Below are positions 17,566 to 26,287 of a stretch of 64,000 nt of DNA, piece after piece; the first letter of the stretch is position 1; each line of letters opens with the position of its first letter. The translations under genes were made by a program, and so were the position numbers. Source of the DNA: Flavobacterium cupreum (lineage in GTDB: Bacteria > Bacteroidota > Bacteroidia > Flavobacteriales > Flavobacteriaceae); contig NZ_QWDM01000002.1 in the NCBI RefSeq assembly GCF_003996965.1, forward strand, positions 248,001 through 312,000, written 5' to 3'. The notes under the pieces were generated by a model. That model saw only the letters and a program-made list of their open reading frames with translations, was not told where the DNA came from and made no database searches.

Positions 17566-17676
17566 TTAATCTCTTTTAGGAGAATTTTTCTTTTCTCTCT
17601 TTTCTTCTTTCTTTTCTTTTGCAGTTTTAAGAGGTTCTTTCTTTGCTGTCTTTTTTGCGTCCTGACTCTTTGCCAT
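17566..17676 (-). CDS. 36-aa Lys/Glu-rich miniprotein
   Basis: ATG at 17676 and TAA at 17566-17568 frame a 36-residue protein that starts MAKSQDAKKTAKKEPLKTAK and ends NSPKRD. Fifteen residues are Lys and six are Glu, there is no hydrophobic stretch, and most of it would be a charged helix. The sequence is not simple repeat translation: codons alternate (AAA/AAG, GAA) and the frame is clean. Similar short basic proteins occur in Flavobacteria, to my recollection, without a known role; nucleic-acid or ribosome binding is possible. It is located between pepD and the cupin gene, in the same direction as the cupin gene. Confidence 0.6.
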   Translation of the reverse strand: MAKSQDAKKTAKKEPLKTAKEKKEEKREKKNSPKRD

Positions 17677-17748
17677 ATCTTTTAATATTAATTGTTTCTA
17701 TTGTATATAGAGTAAATGTACACACAATATTTTAATTTGCTTCGAATA

Positions 17749-18087
17749 TTATTTTAGAAAATCTCCATCTATGATTAATAACTCAACTCCGTTGGCAGTT
17801 ATCGAGCGATGTGAGCTTACATCGTCAGAAACGATATAGGTCATTCCTTTGGTGAGTTTGAATTCCTGGCCGTTTTCTAATTCGCTAATGAATTCCCCTT
17901 CAAGGCAATGCACGATATGTCCTTTCTGGCACCAGTGATCGGCAATGTAATTTTCGGAATAAGTTACTTTTCTAATCCGTAAACCTCCGGATTGTATCGT
18001 TTGCCAAAATGCTTTTCCGGTTTCCCCTTTATGTTCTGTTTTTGCAACCTGACTCCAGTCAATCGTTTGAAAAAGTATTGCGGGCAT
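17749..18087 (-). CDS. cupin-fold protein with DHWC motif
   Basis: The 112-aa single-domain cupin has strands and turns typical of the fold. Its characteristic ADHWCQKGHIVH segment (about residues 50-61) would supply His and Cys ligands or active-site residues. A second cupin motif, LTKGMTYIVSDDVSSHRS, follows. Families with this motif are annotated as 'DHCW motif cupin fold protein'; the substrate is unknown. There is no signal peptide, so it is cytoplasmic. It has no clear operon partner other than the miniprotein downstream. Confidence 0.8.
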   Translation of the reverse strand: MPAILFQTIDWSQVAKTEHKGETGKAFWQTIQSGGLRIRKVTYSENYIADHWCQKGHIVHCLEGEFISELENGQEFKLTKGMTYIVSDDVSSHRSITANGVELLIIDGDFLK

Positions 18088-18130
18088 ATTTTTTATTTTG
18101 AGTTAGTAATCAAAGGAATTTAAAATAAAA

Positions 18131-18156
18131 AATCCCCAATTAGAGAATTGAGGATT
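18131..18156 (-). terminator. terminator downstream of the CarboxypepD_reg gene
   Basis: AATCCCCAATT / AATTGAGGATT forms an 11-bp stem with one mismatch and an AGAG loop. On the minus strand it is followed by a run of six T residues, 17 nt after the stop codon. Confidence 0.7.
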
Positions 18157-18172
18157 GATTTATAGGAAAATA

Positions 18173-18946
18173 TTAATTTCGTTTTAATACTTTATATTGT
18201 TCATAGCAGCCGCTTATGGCATCCATAATCTGGAGATCGTTAGCAGATTGAATAAAAGCATCTGAATAGTTGCAGCGGTGCATAATCTCAGGAATTTCGT
18301 CTTTACTGATCCCTAATAATACAGCAACGGTTTCGCGGTCGTACTTGGATTCCAAAAGATTTCGAACCGTATCGTCCTTCTTCATTTCCTTGAGCTTCTT
18401 GAGTTCCTTTCCGTTTTTCCCAAAGAAATTATAAAGCATATCGGCGGGGTTGAATATGGAACCCAGTACTTTTCCAAAAGCATTTGGAGAATATTCACCG
18501 GCCTCATAGCCTTGCGTAAGCCCGGAAATACTATAACGATAGTTTTCCCGCGTTGGAATTAATTTGGAATCTACTTCAAGATACCCCGTCAGGTTAAAAG
18601 GGGCAATCACCACTTCTTCCAGTGCAATTGCTTTTTCGGTAAGCTGAATTCGGGTCACTTTATTTTTGATCCAGTCATTGGTAACCCTGATTCTAAGAGA
18701 CTGAAATCCCAAAATGGAGAAGTGTAACGTATCATTTACCTGTACGTCGATTTCAAAATATCCTTTTTCATCAGATTTCGCGCCCCGTACTTTATTGGTA
18801 TTGATAACATTTACACCCGAAAGCGGCTGTTTGCTGTTGTCATTAATAATATAGCCCGAAACTCTTTGCGGAATTGTCGACGGAGTGTCCTGTGCAAAAC
18901 CAATGGTTGATAATAATGTAAAAAAGAAAACTGCGAAATATTTCAT
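18173..18946 (-). CDS. secreted CarboxypepD_reg-like domain protein
   Basis: The 257-aa protein has a signal peptide (MKYFAVFFFTLLSTIGFAQ). One carboxypeptidase-regulatory-like domain follows (about 28-105: RVSGYIINDNSKQPLSGVNV, then KGYFEI, LHFSILGFQSLRI and IQLTEKAIALEEVVI), as found at the N-terminus of TonB-dependent receptors. About 150 helical residues without a recognised domain complete it. There is no beta-barrel, so this is not a truncated receptor but a known flavobacterial architecture. It is probably periplasmic, with a role in envelope assembly or signalling unproven. Confidence 0.8.
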   Translation of the reverse strand: MKYFAVFFFTLLSTIGFAQDTPSTIPQRVSGYIINDNSKQPLSGVNVINTNKVRGAKSDEKGYFEIDVQVNDTLHFSILGFQSLRIRVTNDWIKNKVTRIQLTEKAIALEEVVIAPFNLTGYLEVDSKLIPTRENYRYSISGLTQGYEAGEYSPNAFGKVLGSIFNPADMLYNFFGKNGKELKKLKEMKKDDTVRNLLESKYDRETVAVLLGISKDEIPEIMHRCNYSDAFIQSANDLQIMDAISGCYEQYKVLKRN

Positions 18947-19133
18947 ATCCTGATTTAAAGCACTAAAAGTAGTAAATAGGGATTAAATATTTCGCAGTCT
19001 TTGAATATAATTATCAGAAAATTAACAAAGCATGAAGTGTTACTTTTGGTATTTTAACTAAAATGGGATAGTCGAGATTTAAATTGAATTATTTTAAATT
19101 AAAAAAGACAATTCAGGTATTCGAAGTATAAAA

Positions 19134-19173
19134 AAAATCCCAAATTCCAGGTATATCAGGAATTTGGGATTTT
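19134..19173 (-). terminator. terminator of the DEAD-box helicase gene
   Basis: AAAATCCCAAATTCC pairs perfectly with GGAATTTGGGATTTT (15 bp) around a 10-nt loop. On the minus strand the stem is followed by T residues, 21 nt past the stop codon. Confidence 0.9.
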
Positions 19174-19194
19174 GTATGTAAGGGAATTGACGTA

Positions 19195-21114
19195 TTAGTC
19201 TCTTCTTGGTCTTCTAGGTCTTGGTGCATCACCAAAGCTTTCAGAACGTCTTGGAGCTCTTTCAGAACCACCTTCACTTCTTGGAGCCGAGCTTCTGAAA
19301 CCACCTTCTCTTTTTGGAGCAGATGAATTTCTGTCGCTTCTGAAACCGCCTTCTCTTGGAGCTGCGTTTCTGTCGCTTCTGAAACCACCACCACCAGAAC
19401 CTTCACGTCTTGGAGCAAAACTTCCTTCACGTCTTGGAGCAGAACTGCGTCCACCGCCTCCGCCGCTGCGTCCGTTGTGGTCACGTCTTCCGCCACCATC
19501 ATTTTTAGAAATTTCAACATTAATACGACGTCCTTCTAACTGTACGTTGTTTAATACTTCCATTACTTTTTCAGTGTGCTCAGGATCAGTGTTAAAGAAA
19601 GAGAATCCTTCTTTTACATCTACTTTGAAAACGTCATCACGACCTAAGTCTAATGTTTCTTTCAAATAATCTTTAAGAGACATCCAGTCGAAATTATCTC
19701 TTGAACCAATGTTTACAAAATAACGAACTGCTCCGTTATTATTGAATTCTCTTGGCTCAGCAGAATCGCTTCTTTCGCGTCTTTCTCCGGATTGAGATGA
19801 AATATCTCTGTTCTTTTTGTAGTAAGCAATAAAACGGTTAAATTCTACAGATACCATTTTCTTGATTAGTTCTTCTTTCGATAAACCTTCAAGAACGTTA
19901 TTGATCGCAGGAAGATAGTTGTCAATTTCGTGATCAACCTCAGTATCCTTAATTTTAGTAGCTAAGTGCAATAATTGAATTTCGCAGATTTCGATTCCTG
20001 ATGGAATTGTTTTTTCTTCGAATTTTTGTTTGATGATTCTTTCGATAGAAGAAATTTTACGCAACTCACTTTTCGTAACGATTACGATAGAAGTTCCTAA
20101 TTTTCCTGCTCTACCTGTACGTCCTGAACGGTGATTGTATGTTTCAATTTCGTCAGGTAATTGGTAATTTACTACGTGAGTAATGTTATCAACGTCAATA
20201 CCACGTGCAGCAACGTCAGTTGCAACAAGCATCTGAATTTGTCTTCCACGGAAAGATTTCATTACACCATCACGTTGTGCCTGAGATAAATCTCCGTGCA
20301 AAGCAGCAGCGCTGTATCCATCTTCAATTAATTTTTCAGCTACGGCTTGTGTGTCTCTTTTAGTACGACAGAAAACCACAGAGAAAATATCCGGGTTAGC
20401 ATCGGCTAAACGTTTTAAAGCTTCGTAACGGTCACGTGCATTTACTAAGTAAAATTCGTGAGAAACTGTTGCAGAACCTGAGTTCTTAGCTCCAACAGTA
20501 ATTTCAACCGGGTCGCTCATAAATTGTTTTGCAATTCTGGCAACCTCTTGTGGCATAGTTGCAGAGAACAACCATGTACTTTTTTCGTCTGGAGTATCAG
20601 ATAAAATAGATACGATATCCTCATAAAATCCCATGTTCAGCATTTCGTCAGCCTCATCCAAAATACAGTAATCTATATTTTTAATGTTAACCAATCCTCT
20701 GTTGATCATGTCCTGCATTCTCCCCGGAGTAGCTACAATAATTTGTGCTCCTCTTTTAATGTCCCTAGCTTGCTCTGTAATACTAGCCCCGCCGTAAACT
20801 GCTACCACATTAATACCTTTCTCGTATTTTGAGTAGTTTTTAAGTTCGTTGGTAATCTGTAAACAAAGTTCTCGTGTTGGCGATAAAACTAATGCTTGTG
20901 TATTCCTGTTGTCAGCATCAATTTTTTGAATTAGCGGAAAACCGAAAGCTGCCGTTTTCCCTGTCCCTGTCTGAGCCAACGCAACCATATCTGTGTCTTT
21001 TTCCAATAATAGGGGAATCGCCTTTTCCTGTACCTCTGACGGATTTTCAAATCCTAGATCTAAAATCGCCTTCAGTAACGATTCATTCAATCCTAATTGT
21101 TCAAATTTATTCAT
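19195..21114 (-). CDS. DEAD-box ATP-dependent RNA helicase
   Basis: The ATG at 21114 (MNKFEQLGLNESLLKAI) is preferred to a TTG 24 nt upstream. The 639-aa protein has the Q motif (FENPSEVQEKAIP), Walker A AQTGTGKTAAFG, DEADEML, SAT and the C-terminal helicase motifs HGDLSQAQRD and HRSGRTGRAG. A DbpA/CsdA-type RNA-binding domain lies at about 470-550. The last 85 residues are a low-complexity Arg/Gly/Ser tail with APRREG and GGFRSDRN units repeated. Proteins of this type (DeaD/CsdA) unwind RNA in ribosome assembly and cold adaptation. The gene has its own promoter and terminator. Confidence 0.95.
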   Translation of the reverse strand: MNKFEQLGLNESLLKAILDLGFENPSEVQEKAIPLLLEKDTDMVALAQTGTGKTAAFGFPLIQKIDADNRNTQALVLSPTRELCLQITNELKNYSKYEKGINVVAVYGGASITEQARDIKRGAQIIVATPGRMQDMINRGLVNIKNIDYCILDEADEMLNMGFYEDIVSILSDTPDEKSTWLFSATMPQEVARIAKQFMSDPVEITVGAKNSGSATVSHEFYLVNARDRYEALKRLADANPDIFSVVFCRTKRDTQAVAEKLIEDGYSAAALHGDLSQAQRDGVMKSFRGRQIQMLVATDVAARGIDVDNITHVVNYQLPDEIETYNHRSGRTGRAGKLGTSIVIVTKSELRKISSIERIIKQKFEEKTIPSGIEICEIQLLHLATKIKDTEVDHEIDNYLPAINNVLEGLSKEELIKKMVSVEFNRFIAYYKKNRDISSQSGERRERSDSAEPREFNNNGAVRYFVNIGSRDNFDWMSLKDYLKETLDLGRDDVFKVDVKEGFSFFNTDPEHTEKVMEVLNNVQLEGRRINVEISKNDGGGRRDHNGRSGGGGGRSSAPRREGSFAPRREGSGGGGFRSDRNAAPREGGFRSDRNSSAPKREGGFRSSAPRSEGGSERAPRRSESFGDAPRPRRPRRD

Positions 21115-21135
21115 ATGTATTTTTAAAATAGGGTG

Positions 21136-21143
21136 CAAAATTA
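21136..21143 (-). promoter_or_regulatory. -7 promoter box for the helicase gene
   Basis: On the minus strand TAATTTTG, followed by CACCC, lies 21 nt before the ATG at 21114. The downstream CACCC is shared with the mnmA promoter box. Confidence 0.6.
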
Positions 21144-21318
21144 CTGTTAATTATTCAGATAAACTAATGCAATTTTAAGATTTATGTATTTGTTATGATT
21201 TGATTATCAAAAAGTTATCTTTATCGTGAAATCATTTTGATAAGAAAATGCAGAAAAATCAAAAAAAATACGTCGTGAAATCTAAAAATTAGCGTTTAAA
21301 ATGTTGTATTTAAAACAA

Positions 21319-21897
21319 TTATTTTGTGGGGTTCAGGAAATCAATCAGTTGCTGAGTTGCTTTTGCACGATGACTGATTTTATTTTTAATTTCAGACGAC
21401 AATTCGGCAAAAGTTTCTGTATAATTTTCAGGCTGAAAAATAGGGTCGTATCCAAAACCGTGATTTCCGGATTTTTGCAAAGTAATGTTTCCTTTGGCTA
21501 TTCCGGTAAAAAGATGCTGTGCTCCATTTAAATTTAGGGCAATAACGGTCTTGAACCGGGCGCTGCGATCGGATTGGCCTGATAAAGCGTCTAAAAGTTT
21601 GTCCATATTGTCATTCGCATCGCGTTGTTCTCCTGCATAGCGTGCTGAATAAACGCCAGGTTCACCATTTAAAGCGGTAACTTCAAGTCCGGTGTCATCG
21701 GCAAAACAATCGTAACCGTATTTTTGAGTGACATAATCAGCTTTCAGGATGGCATTTCCTTCAATAGTAGCTGCGGTTTCCGGAATATCTTCGTGGCAGC
21801 CAATCTCTTCAAGGCTTAATATTTTTATGGTTTCAGGAAGTATGCTTTGTATTTCCTTAATTTTGTTTTTATTGTTTGATGCAAAAACCAGATTCAT
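21319..21897 (-). CDS. rdgB: XTP/dITP diphosphatase (RdgB/HAM1 family)
   Basis: The 192-aa cytosolic enzyme hydrolyses non-canonical purine nucleoside triphosphates (ITP, dITP, XTP) to monophosphates, keeping them out of DNA. The signature motifs are [12 protein letters not shown] at the N-terminus, [32 protein letters not shown] and SHRAKA near the C-terminus. Length is standard. Its start codon overlaps the 3' end of the DUF2809 gene by 29 nt, so the two are translationally coupled or at least co-transcribed. Confidence 0.96.
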   Translation of the reverse strand: MNLVFASNNKNKIKEIQSILPETIKILSLEEIGCHEDIPETAATIEGNAILKADYVTQKYGYDCFADDTGLEVTALNGEPGVYSARYAGEQRDANDNMDKLLDALSGQSDRSARFKTVIALNLNGAQHLFTGIAKGNITLQKSGNHGFGYDPIFQPENYTETFAELSSEIKNKISHRAKATQQLIDFLNPTK

Positions 21898-22273
21898 AAT
21901 TATAATATTTTAAGATAATTTTTTCGATTATAAAGGCAATGGCAACTCCACAGGTGTAAGCAAGAATATCGCTCCATAAAAATCCCTGTCCCAGAACATA
22001 TCTTCCTAAGAGTGTTTTCCGGACTGCAATAATCCGGCTGTCCTGGCAGAGCTGAAAGAATTCAATACTATAACAGATTACTAAAGAAATAAGTATAATC
22101 GGAAGTGCTTTTTTATCAATGAATAGTAGTCGTACCAGTACATATATCATTACAGCATAAAGTAAATCTCCAATACATAACGGAATAAAGGCAAACTTTC
22201 TGGAGAGGATTCCGAGACCGATTATTAAAAAAAATACGAGACCGTAATAGATTCTTGGCTTTTTCAAATGCAA
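21869..22273 (-). CDS. DUF2809 family membrane protein
   Basis: The 134-aa protein has about four hydrophobic helices and the DUF2809 features ILSRKF near residue 25, [14 protein letters not shown] and FFQL. The function of the family is unknown; it is an inner-membrane protein. There is no ATG at the N-terminus. TTG codons at 22273 and 22267 fit the family's usual beginning, and the frame stays open upstream without ATG to about 22370, so the start is uncertain. It overlaps rdgB by 29 nt. Confidence 0.7.
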   Translation of the reverse strand: MHLKKPRIYYGLVFFLIIGLGILSRKFAFIPLCIGDLLYAVMIYVLVRLLFIDKKALPIILISLVICYSIEFFQLCQDSRIIAVRKTLLGRYVLGQGFLWSDILAYTCGVAIAFIIEKIILKYYNYESGFCIKQ

Positions 22274-22385
22274 GGGAGGATGGATTTGTGGTTTGTTTTC
22301 ATAGGCAAAGATATAAAAAGGGTAGAAAATAGTACAGATATGGTCCTTGCAACAGATAAATATGCTTTAGTTGTTTTCTAATTTT

Positions 22386-22402
22386 ATAAATTTAGCTTTC
22401 AA
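22386..22402 (+). promoter_or_regulatory. 17-nt promoter-like box shared with the SusC gene
   Basis: ATAAATTTAGCTTTCAA is identical to 44270-44286 upstream of susC. Each copy lies about 30 nt before the ATG (28 and 33 nt). TAAATTTA resembles the -7 element TAnnTTTG, so the pair may share a promoter type. Confidence 0.45.
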
Positions 22403-22413
22403 AAACCACTACT

Positions 22414-23610
22414 ATGAATCTCAACCCTAAATTTGTTTATCTGCTTTCAGTTCTTCTGATTTGTATGTCAATAGGTTATACACAGCAAAAAAAGGAAACC
22501 AAATCATTTGATATAAAAAAGCAATTGGAGTATTGTGCACAGCAGGCTTCGAAAACATTAGAAATGATCCCGGATAACGGAACCTCTCCAAGAAGTATTC
22601 CGACAGGAAGCAAAGAATGGAAATTTGTAAACTATAAAGACTGGACAAGCGGTTTTTGGCCGGGGGAATTGTGGTATTTATATGAAGCCACAGGAGATAA
22701 AAAATGGGAAAAAGAAGCAGATAAATTTAGTCGTTTTCTCACGTCTTTATCCGTTAGCAAAGCAAATGACCATGATTTAGGTTTTCAGGTTTTTAATAGC
22801 TTCGGCAATGGTTACCGTCTCACTAAAAATGCAGCCTACAAAGAAATCATCCTTAAAACGGCCGATACCCTGGCAACGCTTTTTAATCCGAAAGTGGGAA
22901 CCATTCTTTCGTGGCCGCATAATAAATACGGTGGGCACAATACGATTATAGATAATATGATGAATCTGGAATTGCTTTTTTGGGCCTCTAAAAATGGCGG
23001 CAGTAAAAAATTATACGATATTGCGGTACAACATGCCGAAACTACTATGAAGAACCATTTCAGGCCGGATTTTACCTCGTATCATGTTTTGGTTTATGAT
23101 TATGAAACCGGCAAAAAAATAAAAGGAATGACGGCACAGGGCTTCAGTGATGAAAGTATGTGGGCCAGAGGCCAGGCGTGGGCGATTTATGGATTCACGA
23201 TGGTATACCGGGAAACCAAAGACCCGAAATTTCTGGAATTTGCCCATAAACTGGCGCGCGTCTATTTAGATAAACTCATCACCGAAGATTTAATTCCGTA
23301 TTGGGATTTTAACGCTCCCGGAATTCCAAATGAGCCTAAAGATGCTTCCGCAGCGGCTATTGTGTCTTCTGCGCTTATTGAACTGAGTTCATACACTAAA
23401 GATAAAACGCTTAAAAAGGAATATGAAACGAAGTCAAAAAAGATGATTGTTTCACTTTCAGAGCATTATCAGAGTCAGGATGTGAATTCGGCTTTTTTAC
23501 TTCATTCAACAGGTCATAAACCGGCCGGAAGTGAAATTGACTGCTCCATTAATTATGCGGATTATTATTATCTGGAAGCTCTTTTAAGACTTCAAAAACT
23601 AAAAAAATAA
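22414..23610 (+). CDS. GH88 unsaturated glucuronyl hydrolase
   Basis: The 398-aa protein is an alpha6/alpha6-barrel enzyme of glycoside hydrolase family 88. It removes the unsaturated uronic acid left by polysaccharide lyases from oligosaccharides such as glycosaminoglycans or ulvan/gellan-type glycans. The two catalytic aspartates are visible as D121 in NDHDLGF and D180 in IIDNMMN, with WTSGFWPGELW and ARGQAWA as family marks. A hydrophobic N-terminus ending near GYTQQ is a signal peptide, so it is probably periplasmic. No lyase or SusCD pair is adjacent, so its substrate pathway is not shown here. Lipoprotein genes follow 12 nt downstream. Confidence 0.93.
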   Translation: MNLNPKFVYLLSVLLICMSIGYTQQKKETKSFDIKKQLEYCAQQASKTLEMIPDNGTSPRSIPTGSKEWKFVNYKDWTSGFWPGELWYLYEATGDKKWEKEADKFSRFLTSLSVSKANDHDLGFQVFNSFGNGYRLTKNAAYKEIILKTADTLATLFNPKVGTILSWPHNKYGGHNTIIDNMMNLELLFWASKNGGSKKLYDIAVQHAETTMKNHFRPDFTSYHVLVYDYETGKKIKGMTAQGFSDESMWARGQAWAIYGFTMVYRETKDPKFLEFAHKLARVYLDKLITEDLIPYWDFNAPGIPNEPKDASAAAIVSSALIELSSYTKDKTLKKEYETKSKKMIVSLSEHYQSQDVNSAFLLHSTGHKPAGSEIDCSINYADYYYLEALLRLQKLKK

Positions 23611-23622
23611 AAAGTTTAAATT

Positions 23623-24024
23623 ATGATTAAAAAAGTATGCCAAATATCATTGATTGTCATTATGGCAATAGTGATAGTAAGTTGTAAAAACACGAAACAA
23701 AAACTTCAGGAATATGTAACCACTTATAATAGTACGGCGGCTGGTTTTAAGGCTGATGATGTTACACTTACTACTGCCAGAGGTTATATAAATGATAACA
23801 AAATTGAGTTGCGGTTTGAGACCGGTTTAGAACCAAAAGAGGCGAGCAAGGTAAAAGCAAATACATCCTTTCCTAAACTATTGAAGGAAATGATTCATAA
23901 AAACCAGATTCCCAAAGAACTTGTAGAAGAAGGTATTCAGTTTGATGTTTATTTTTTGGCAAATGACAATACTGTTCTTGTGAAAGAAGTATTAAATAAA
24001 GAATCAATAGCAGAATTTTTGTAA
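23623..24024 (+). CDS. small lipoprotein, paralogue A of a tandem pair
   Basis: The 133-aa protein has a lipoprotein signal (hydrophobic VIMAIVIVSC). The mature part begins CKNTKQKLQEYVTTYN, then has DVTLTTARGYINDNKIELRFET, SFPKLLKEMIHKNQIPKELV and GIQFDVYFLANDN. The next gene encodes a clear paralogue with the same order of segments. The residues after Cys are basic, not acidic, so the protein probably stays on the periplasmic face of the outer membrane. I do not recognise the family. It is 12 nt after the GH88 gene and may be co-transcribed with it. Confidence 0.8.
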   Translation: MIKKVCQISLIVIMAIVIVSCKNTKQKLQEYVTTYNSTAAGFKADDVTLTTARGYINDNKIELRFETGLEPKEASKVKANTSFPKLLKEMIHKNQIPKELVEEGIQFDVYFLANDNTVLVKEVLNKESIAEFL

Positions 24025-24187
24025 AACTTACCGCTGTTAAAAACTAGTCTTTGATCAGTTGTGTGTATTTTTTATTTAAAGAAGTAAGGAAAAAGAATCG
24101 GTTTAATTTTGTTGTGTATGTATTGTTTTATTTTGGATAATTAATTTGTAGTCAAATAATTACACTTTTAATTTTTGATAGAAGAAG

Positions 24188-24218
24188 TTGTTTTTGTTTA
24201 AAAAGTTCATTATGTTTG
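24188..24218 (+). promoter_or_regulatory. promoter for lipoprotein paralogue B
   Basis: TTG (24188-24190), 20 nt, then TATGTTTG (24211-24218) fits the Bacteroidota promoter and lies 31 nt before the ATG. The second paralogue can therefore be expressed separately from the first. Confidence 0.6.
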
Positions 24219-24249
24219 AGTTAAAAAATAACCTAAAACCTAAATATTT

Positions 24250-24684
24250 ATGAAAAAAATTACTCAAATCGCATTTGCTTTTATTTTTGTACTGCTACTG
24301 GTAAGTTGTAAAAACACCAAGCAAAAAGTCCAGGAGCACGTAAGTACTTATAACAATTCTTCCTCAATCAATGGCCGTGGAATTACAGGTACGACTGCCA
24401 AAGCTTTTCTAAATGACAACAAAATCGAAATTAGAATTGAAACCAATCTAGAAGAGAACGATACCAATAAACTAACATACAAAGAATCATTTCCTGATTT
24501 GCTAAAAGAAATGATCAAAAACGATCAGATTTCTAAGGAGTTAATTGATGAAGGAGTAAAGTTTGATGTTTATTTCTTAGCTTATAATAATGCTATTCTT
24601 GCTCAGCAGATAGTTGATAAAGAAGAATTGGCACTTTTGGAAAATGCAGCGGACTCTAAAGAAAAAGTAACTGCAAAATTGTAA
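24250..24684 (+). CDS. small lipoprotein, paralogue B of a tandem pair
   Basis: The 144-aa protein has a lipobox LLLVSC, then CKNTKQKVQEHVSTYN, TAKAFLNDNKIEIRIETN, SFPDLLKEMIKNDQISKELI and GVKFDVYFLAYNN. It aligns along its whole length with paralogue A at 23623-24024, plus a 12-residue C-terminal extension. The pair arose by tandem duplication. The spacer between them (225 nt) carries a good promoter for this copy. Function is unknown. It is predicted to be an outer-membrane lipoprotein facing the periplasm, because the +2/+3 residues are Lys and Asn rather than acidic. Confidence 0.82.
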   Translation: MKKITQIAFAFIFVLLLVSCKNTKQKVQEHVSTYNNSSSINGRGITGTTAKAFLNDNKIEIRIETNLEENDTNKLTYKESFPDLLKEMIKNDQISKELIDEGVKFDVYFLAYNNAILAQQIVDKEELALLENAADSKEKVTAKL

Positions 24685-24704
24685 TTTTTGAAACTGAATT
24701 AGTT

Positions 24705-24741
24705 AAAAAGCCCCTTTGAATTATTCAAAGAGGCTTTTTTG
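24705..24741. terminator. bidirectional terminator
   Basis: AAAAAGCCCCTTTGAA pairs with TTCAAAGAGGCTTTTTT with one mismatch. It sits between the lipoprotein gene (+) and the glutamate-synthase-like gene (-), with T-runs on both strands. Confidence 0.88.
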
Positions 24742-26250
24742 TTATTTGGTAATATTTGTTAAACTATCCGGGAAGTACGAATCGGATAAATTACTAAACT
24801 CATCCCCGCGCATGAAGATATTAATATCGACATCGGCAAAGCTGTTTTTGCCTGCTGCAGCTAAAAGCTCGTTAGCGGCGTGCAGTGTATTTTTATGAAA
24901 GTGATACACACGATCTGATTTGTCAGTAACCACCAGTCCTTTCATCAGCATTTTGTTTTGGGTTGCCACTCCGGTCGGGCATTCATTATTATGGCAACGC
25001 AACGCCTGAATACAGCCTAAAGAAAACATGAAGCCACGGGCGCTATTGCACATATCTGCCCCCAAAGCAACAGCATGTAAAATAGAATAACCCGAAAGGA
25101 TTTTCCCGCTGCCAATAATGCGTATTTTATCGCGAATGTTTAATCCGATCAGGATTTTGTTTACGAATATCAAAGCAGGTTCAAAAGGCATTCCGACACC
25201 ATCGGCAAATTCTAAGGGGGCTGCTCCCGTACCACCCTCAGCACCATCAACGGTAATGAAATCAGGGTAGATATCCTCTGCAATCATTTCATGGCAAATG
25301 GCCTCAAATTCAGCAGTATTTCCGATACATAATTTAAATCCGACTGGTTTTCCATTCGATAACTGACGCAACTGCGCGATAAAATGAACCAGTCCTTTAC
25401 TGTCTGAAAAAGCATGATGCCCGGGAGGGGAAAGAATCATCTTATGCGGTTCAACGCCTCTGATTTTAGCAATCTGCTCGGTATTTTTCGCAGCCGGAAG
25501 CACACCACCGTGTCCGGGTTTTGCACCTTGCGACAATTTAATTTCAATCATCTTAACGTTCGGAAGATTGGCTTTTTCCGAGAATTTTTCAGGGCTGAAA
25601 TTCCCTTCAGCATCCCTGCATCCGAAATAGCCCGTACCAATTTGCCAGGTAATATCACCACCACCGGCAAGATGAAATTCGGTTAAACCGCCTTCTCCGG
25701 TATTTTGGTAAAAATTTCCTTTTTTGGCACCTAAATTAATGGCGCGCACGGCATTTTCGCTTAGTGAACCAAAACTCATGGCCGAAACATTAAACAAAGA
25801 AGCTGAATATGGTTGTCTGCAATCTTTTCCGCCCACTAAGACACGTGGTAATTCTTCATTGACTTGCGCCGGAAATATAGAATGTTTGATTCCTTCGTAG
25901 CTGTCCTGATTTAAGTTTTGCTGTGTCCCGAAAGGCGTACTGGAATCTATGTTTTTGGCTCTCTGGTAAACCATGGAACGCTGGTTTCTGGAAAATGGCT
26001 TTCCATCAGTAGCTCTTTCAATAAAATATTGCTGAATCTCCGGGGCAATCATTTCAAACAGATACCTGAAATATCCCAAGACAGGGAAGTTTCTTAAAAT
26101 GGCATGTTTCGTCTGGAGGGCATTATAAACTCCAACAACTAATAATATGGGTAAAATAATTACAAGTAAAAAACCACGTCCGGAATAATAATAGACTGCG
26201 GCAACAACAAGAAACAATAAGAATCCGTAAATGAAGAATTTTTTTCTCAT
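24742..26250 (-). CDS. membrane-anchored FMN-binding glutamate synthase-like protein
   Basis: The 502-aa protein corresponds to the FMN-binding synthase domain of glutamate synthase (about residues 95-480). Two membrane helices lie at the N-terminus (about 5-23 and 28-45). The phosphate/FMN motifs GGTGAAPLEFADG and SGKILSGYSI are present. So is the 3Fe-4S cluster motif C-x5-C-x4-C in GCIQALRCHNNECPTGVATQ. The amidotransferase domain is absent, so it cannot be a complete GltB. Related archaeal-type proteins are described as glutamate synthases, but the reaction of the bacterial membrane form is unsettled. Confidence 0.88.
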   Translation of the reverse strand: MRKKFFIYGFLLFLVVAAVYYYSGRGFLLVIILPILLVVGVYNALQTKHAILRNFPVLGYFRYLFEMIAPEIQQYFIERATDGKPFSRNQRSMVYQRAKNIDSSTPFGTQQNLNQDSYEGIKHSIFPAQVNEELPRVLVGGKDCRQPYSASLFNVSAMSFGSLSENAVRAINLGAKKGNFYQNTGEGGLTEFHLAGGGDITWQIGTGYFGCRDAEGNFSPEKFSEKANLPNVKMIEIKLSQGAKPGHGGVLPAAKNTEQIAKIRGVEPHKMILSPPGHHAFSDSKGLVHFIAQLRQLSNGKPVGFKLCIGNTAEFEAICHEMIAEDIYPDFITVDGAEGGTGAAPLEFADGVGMPFEPALIFVNKILIGLNIRDKIRIIGSGKILSGYSILHAVALGADMCNSARGFMFSLGCIQALRCHNNECPTGVATQNKMLMKGLVVTDKSDRVYHFHKNTLHAANELLAAAGKNSFADVDINIFMRGDEFSNLSDSYFPDSLTNITK

Positions 26251-26287
26251 GTTTTTTTAAAAATTAAAGAGGTAATAAATGTATAAC

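Noticed and set aside
19113..19520. Long frame on the minus strand inside the 3' end of the helicase gene
   Set aside because: It is a frame-shifted reading of the Arg/Gly-rich tail, with Val/Glu/Leu repetition caused by the same repeats; the helicase frame has the domains.
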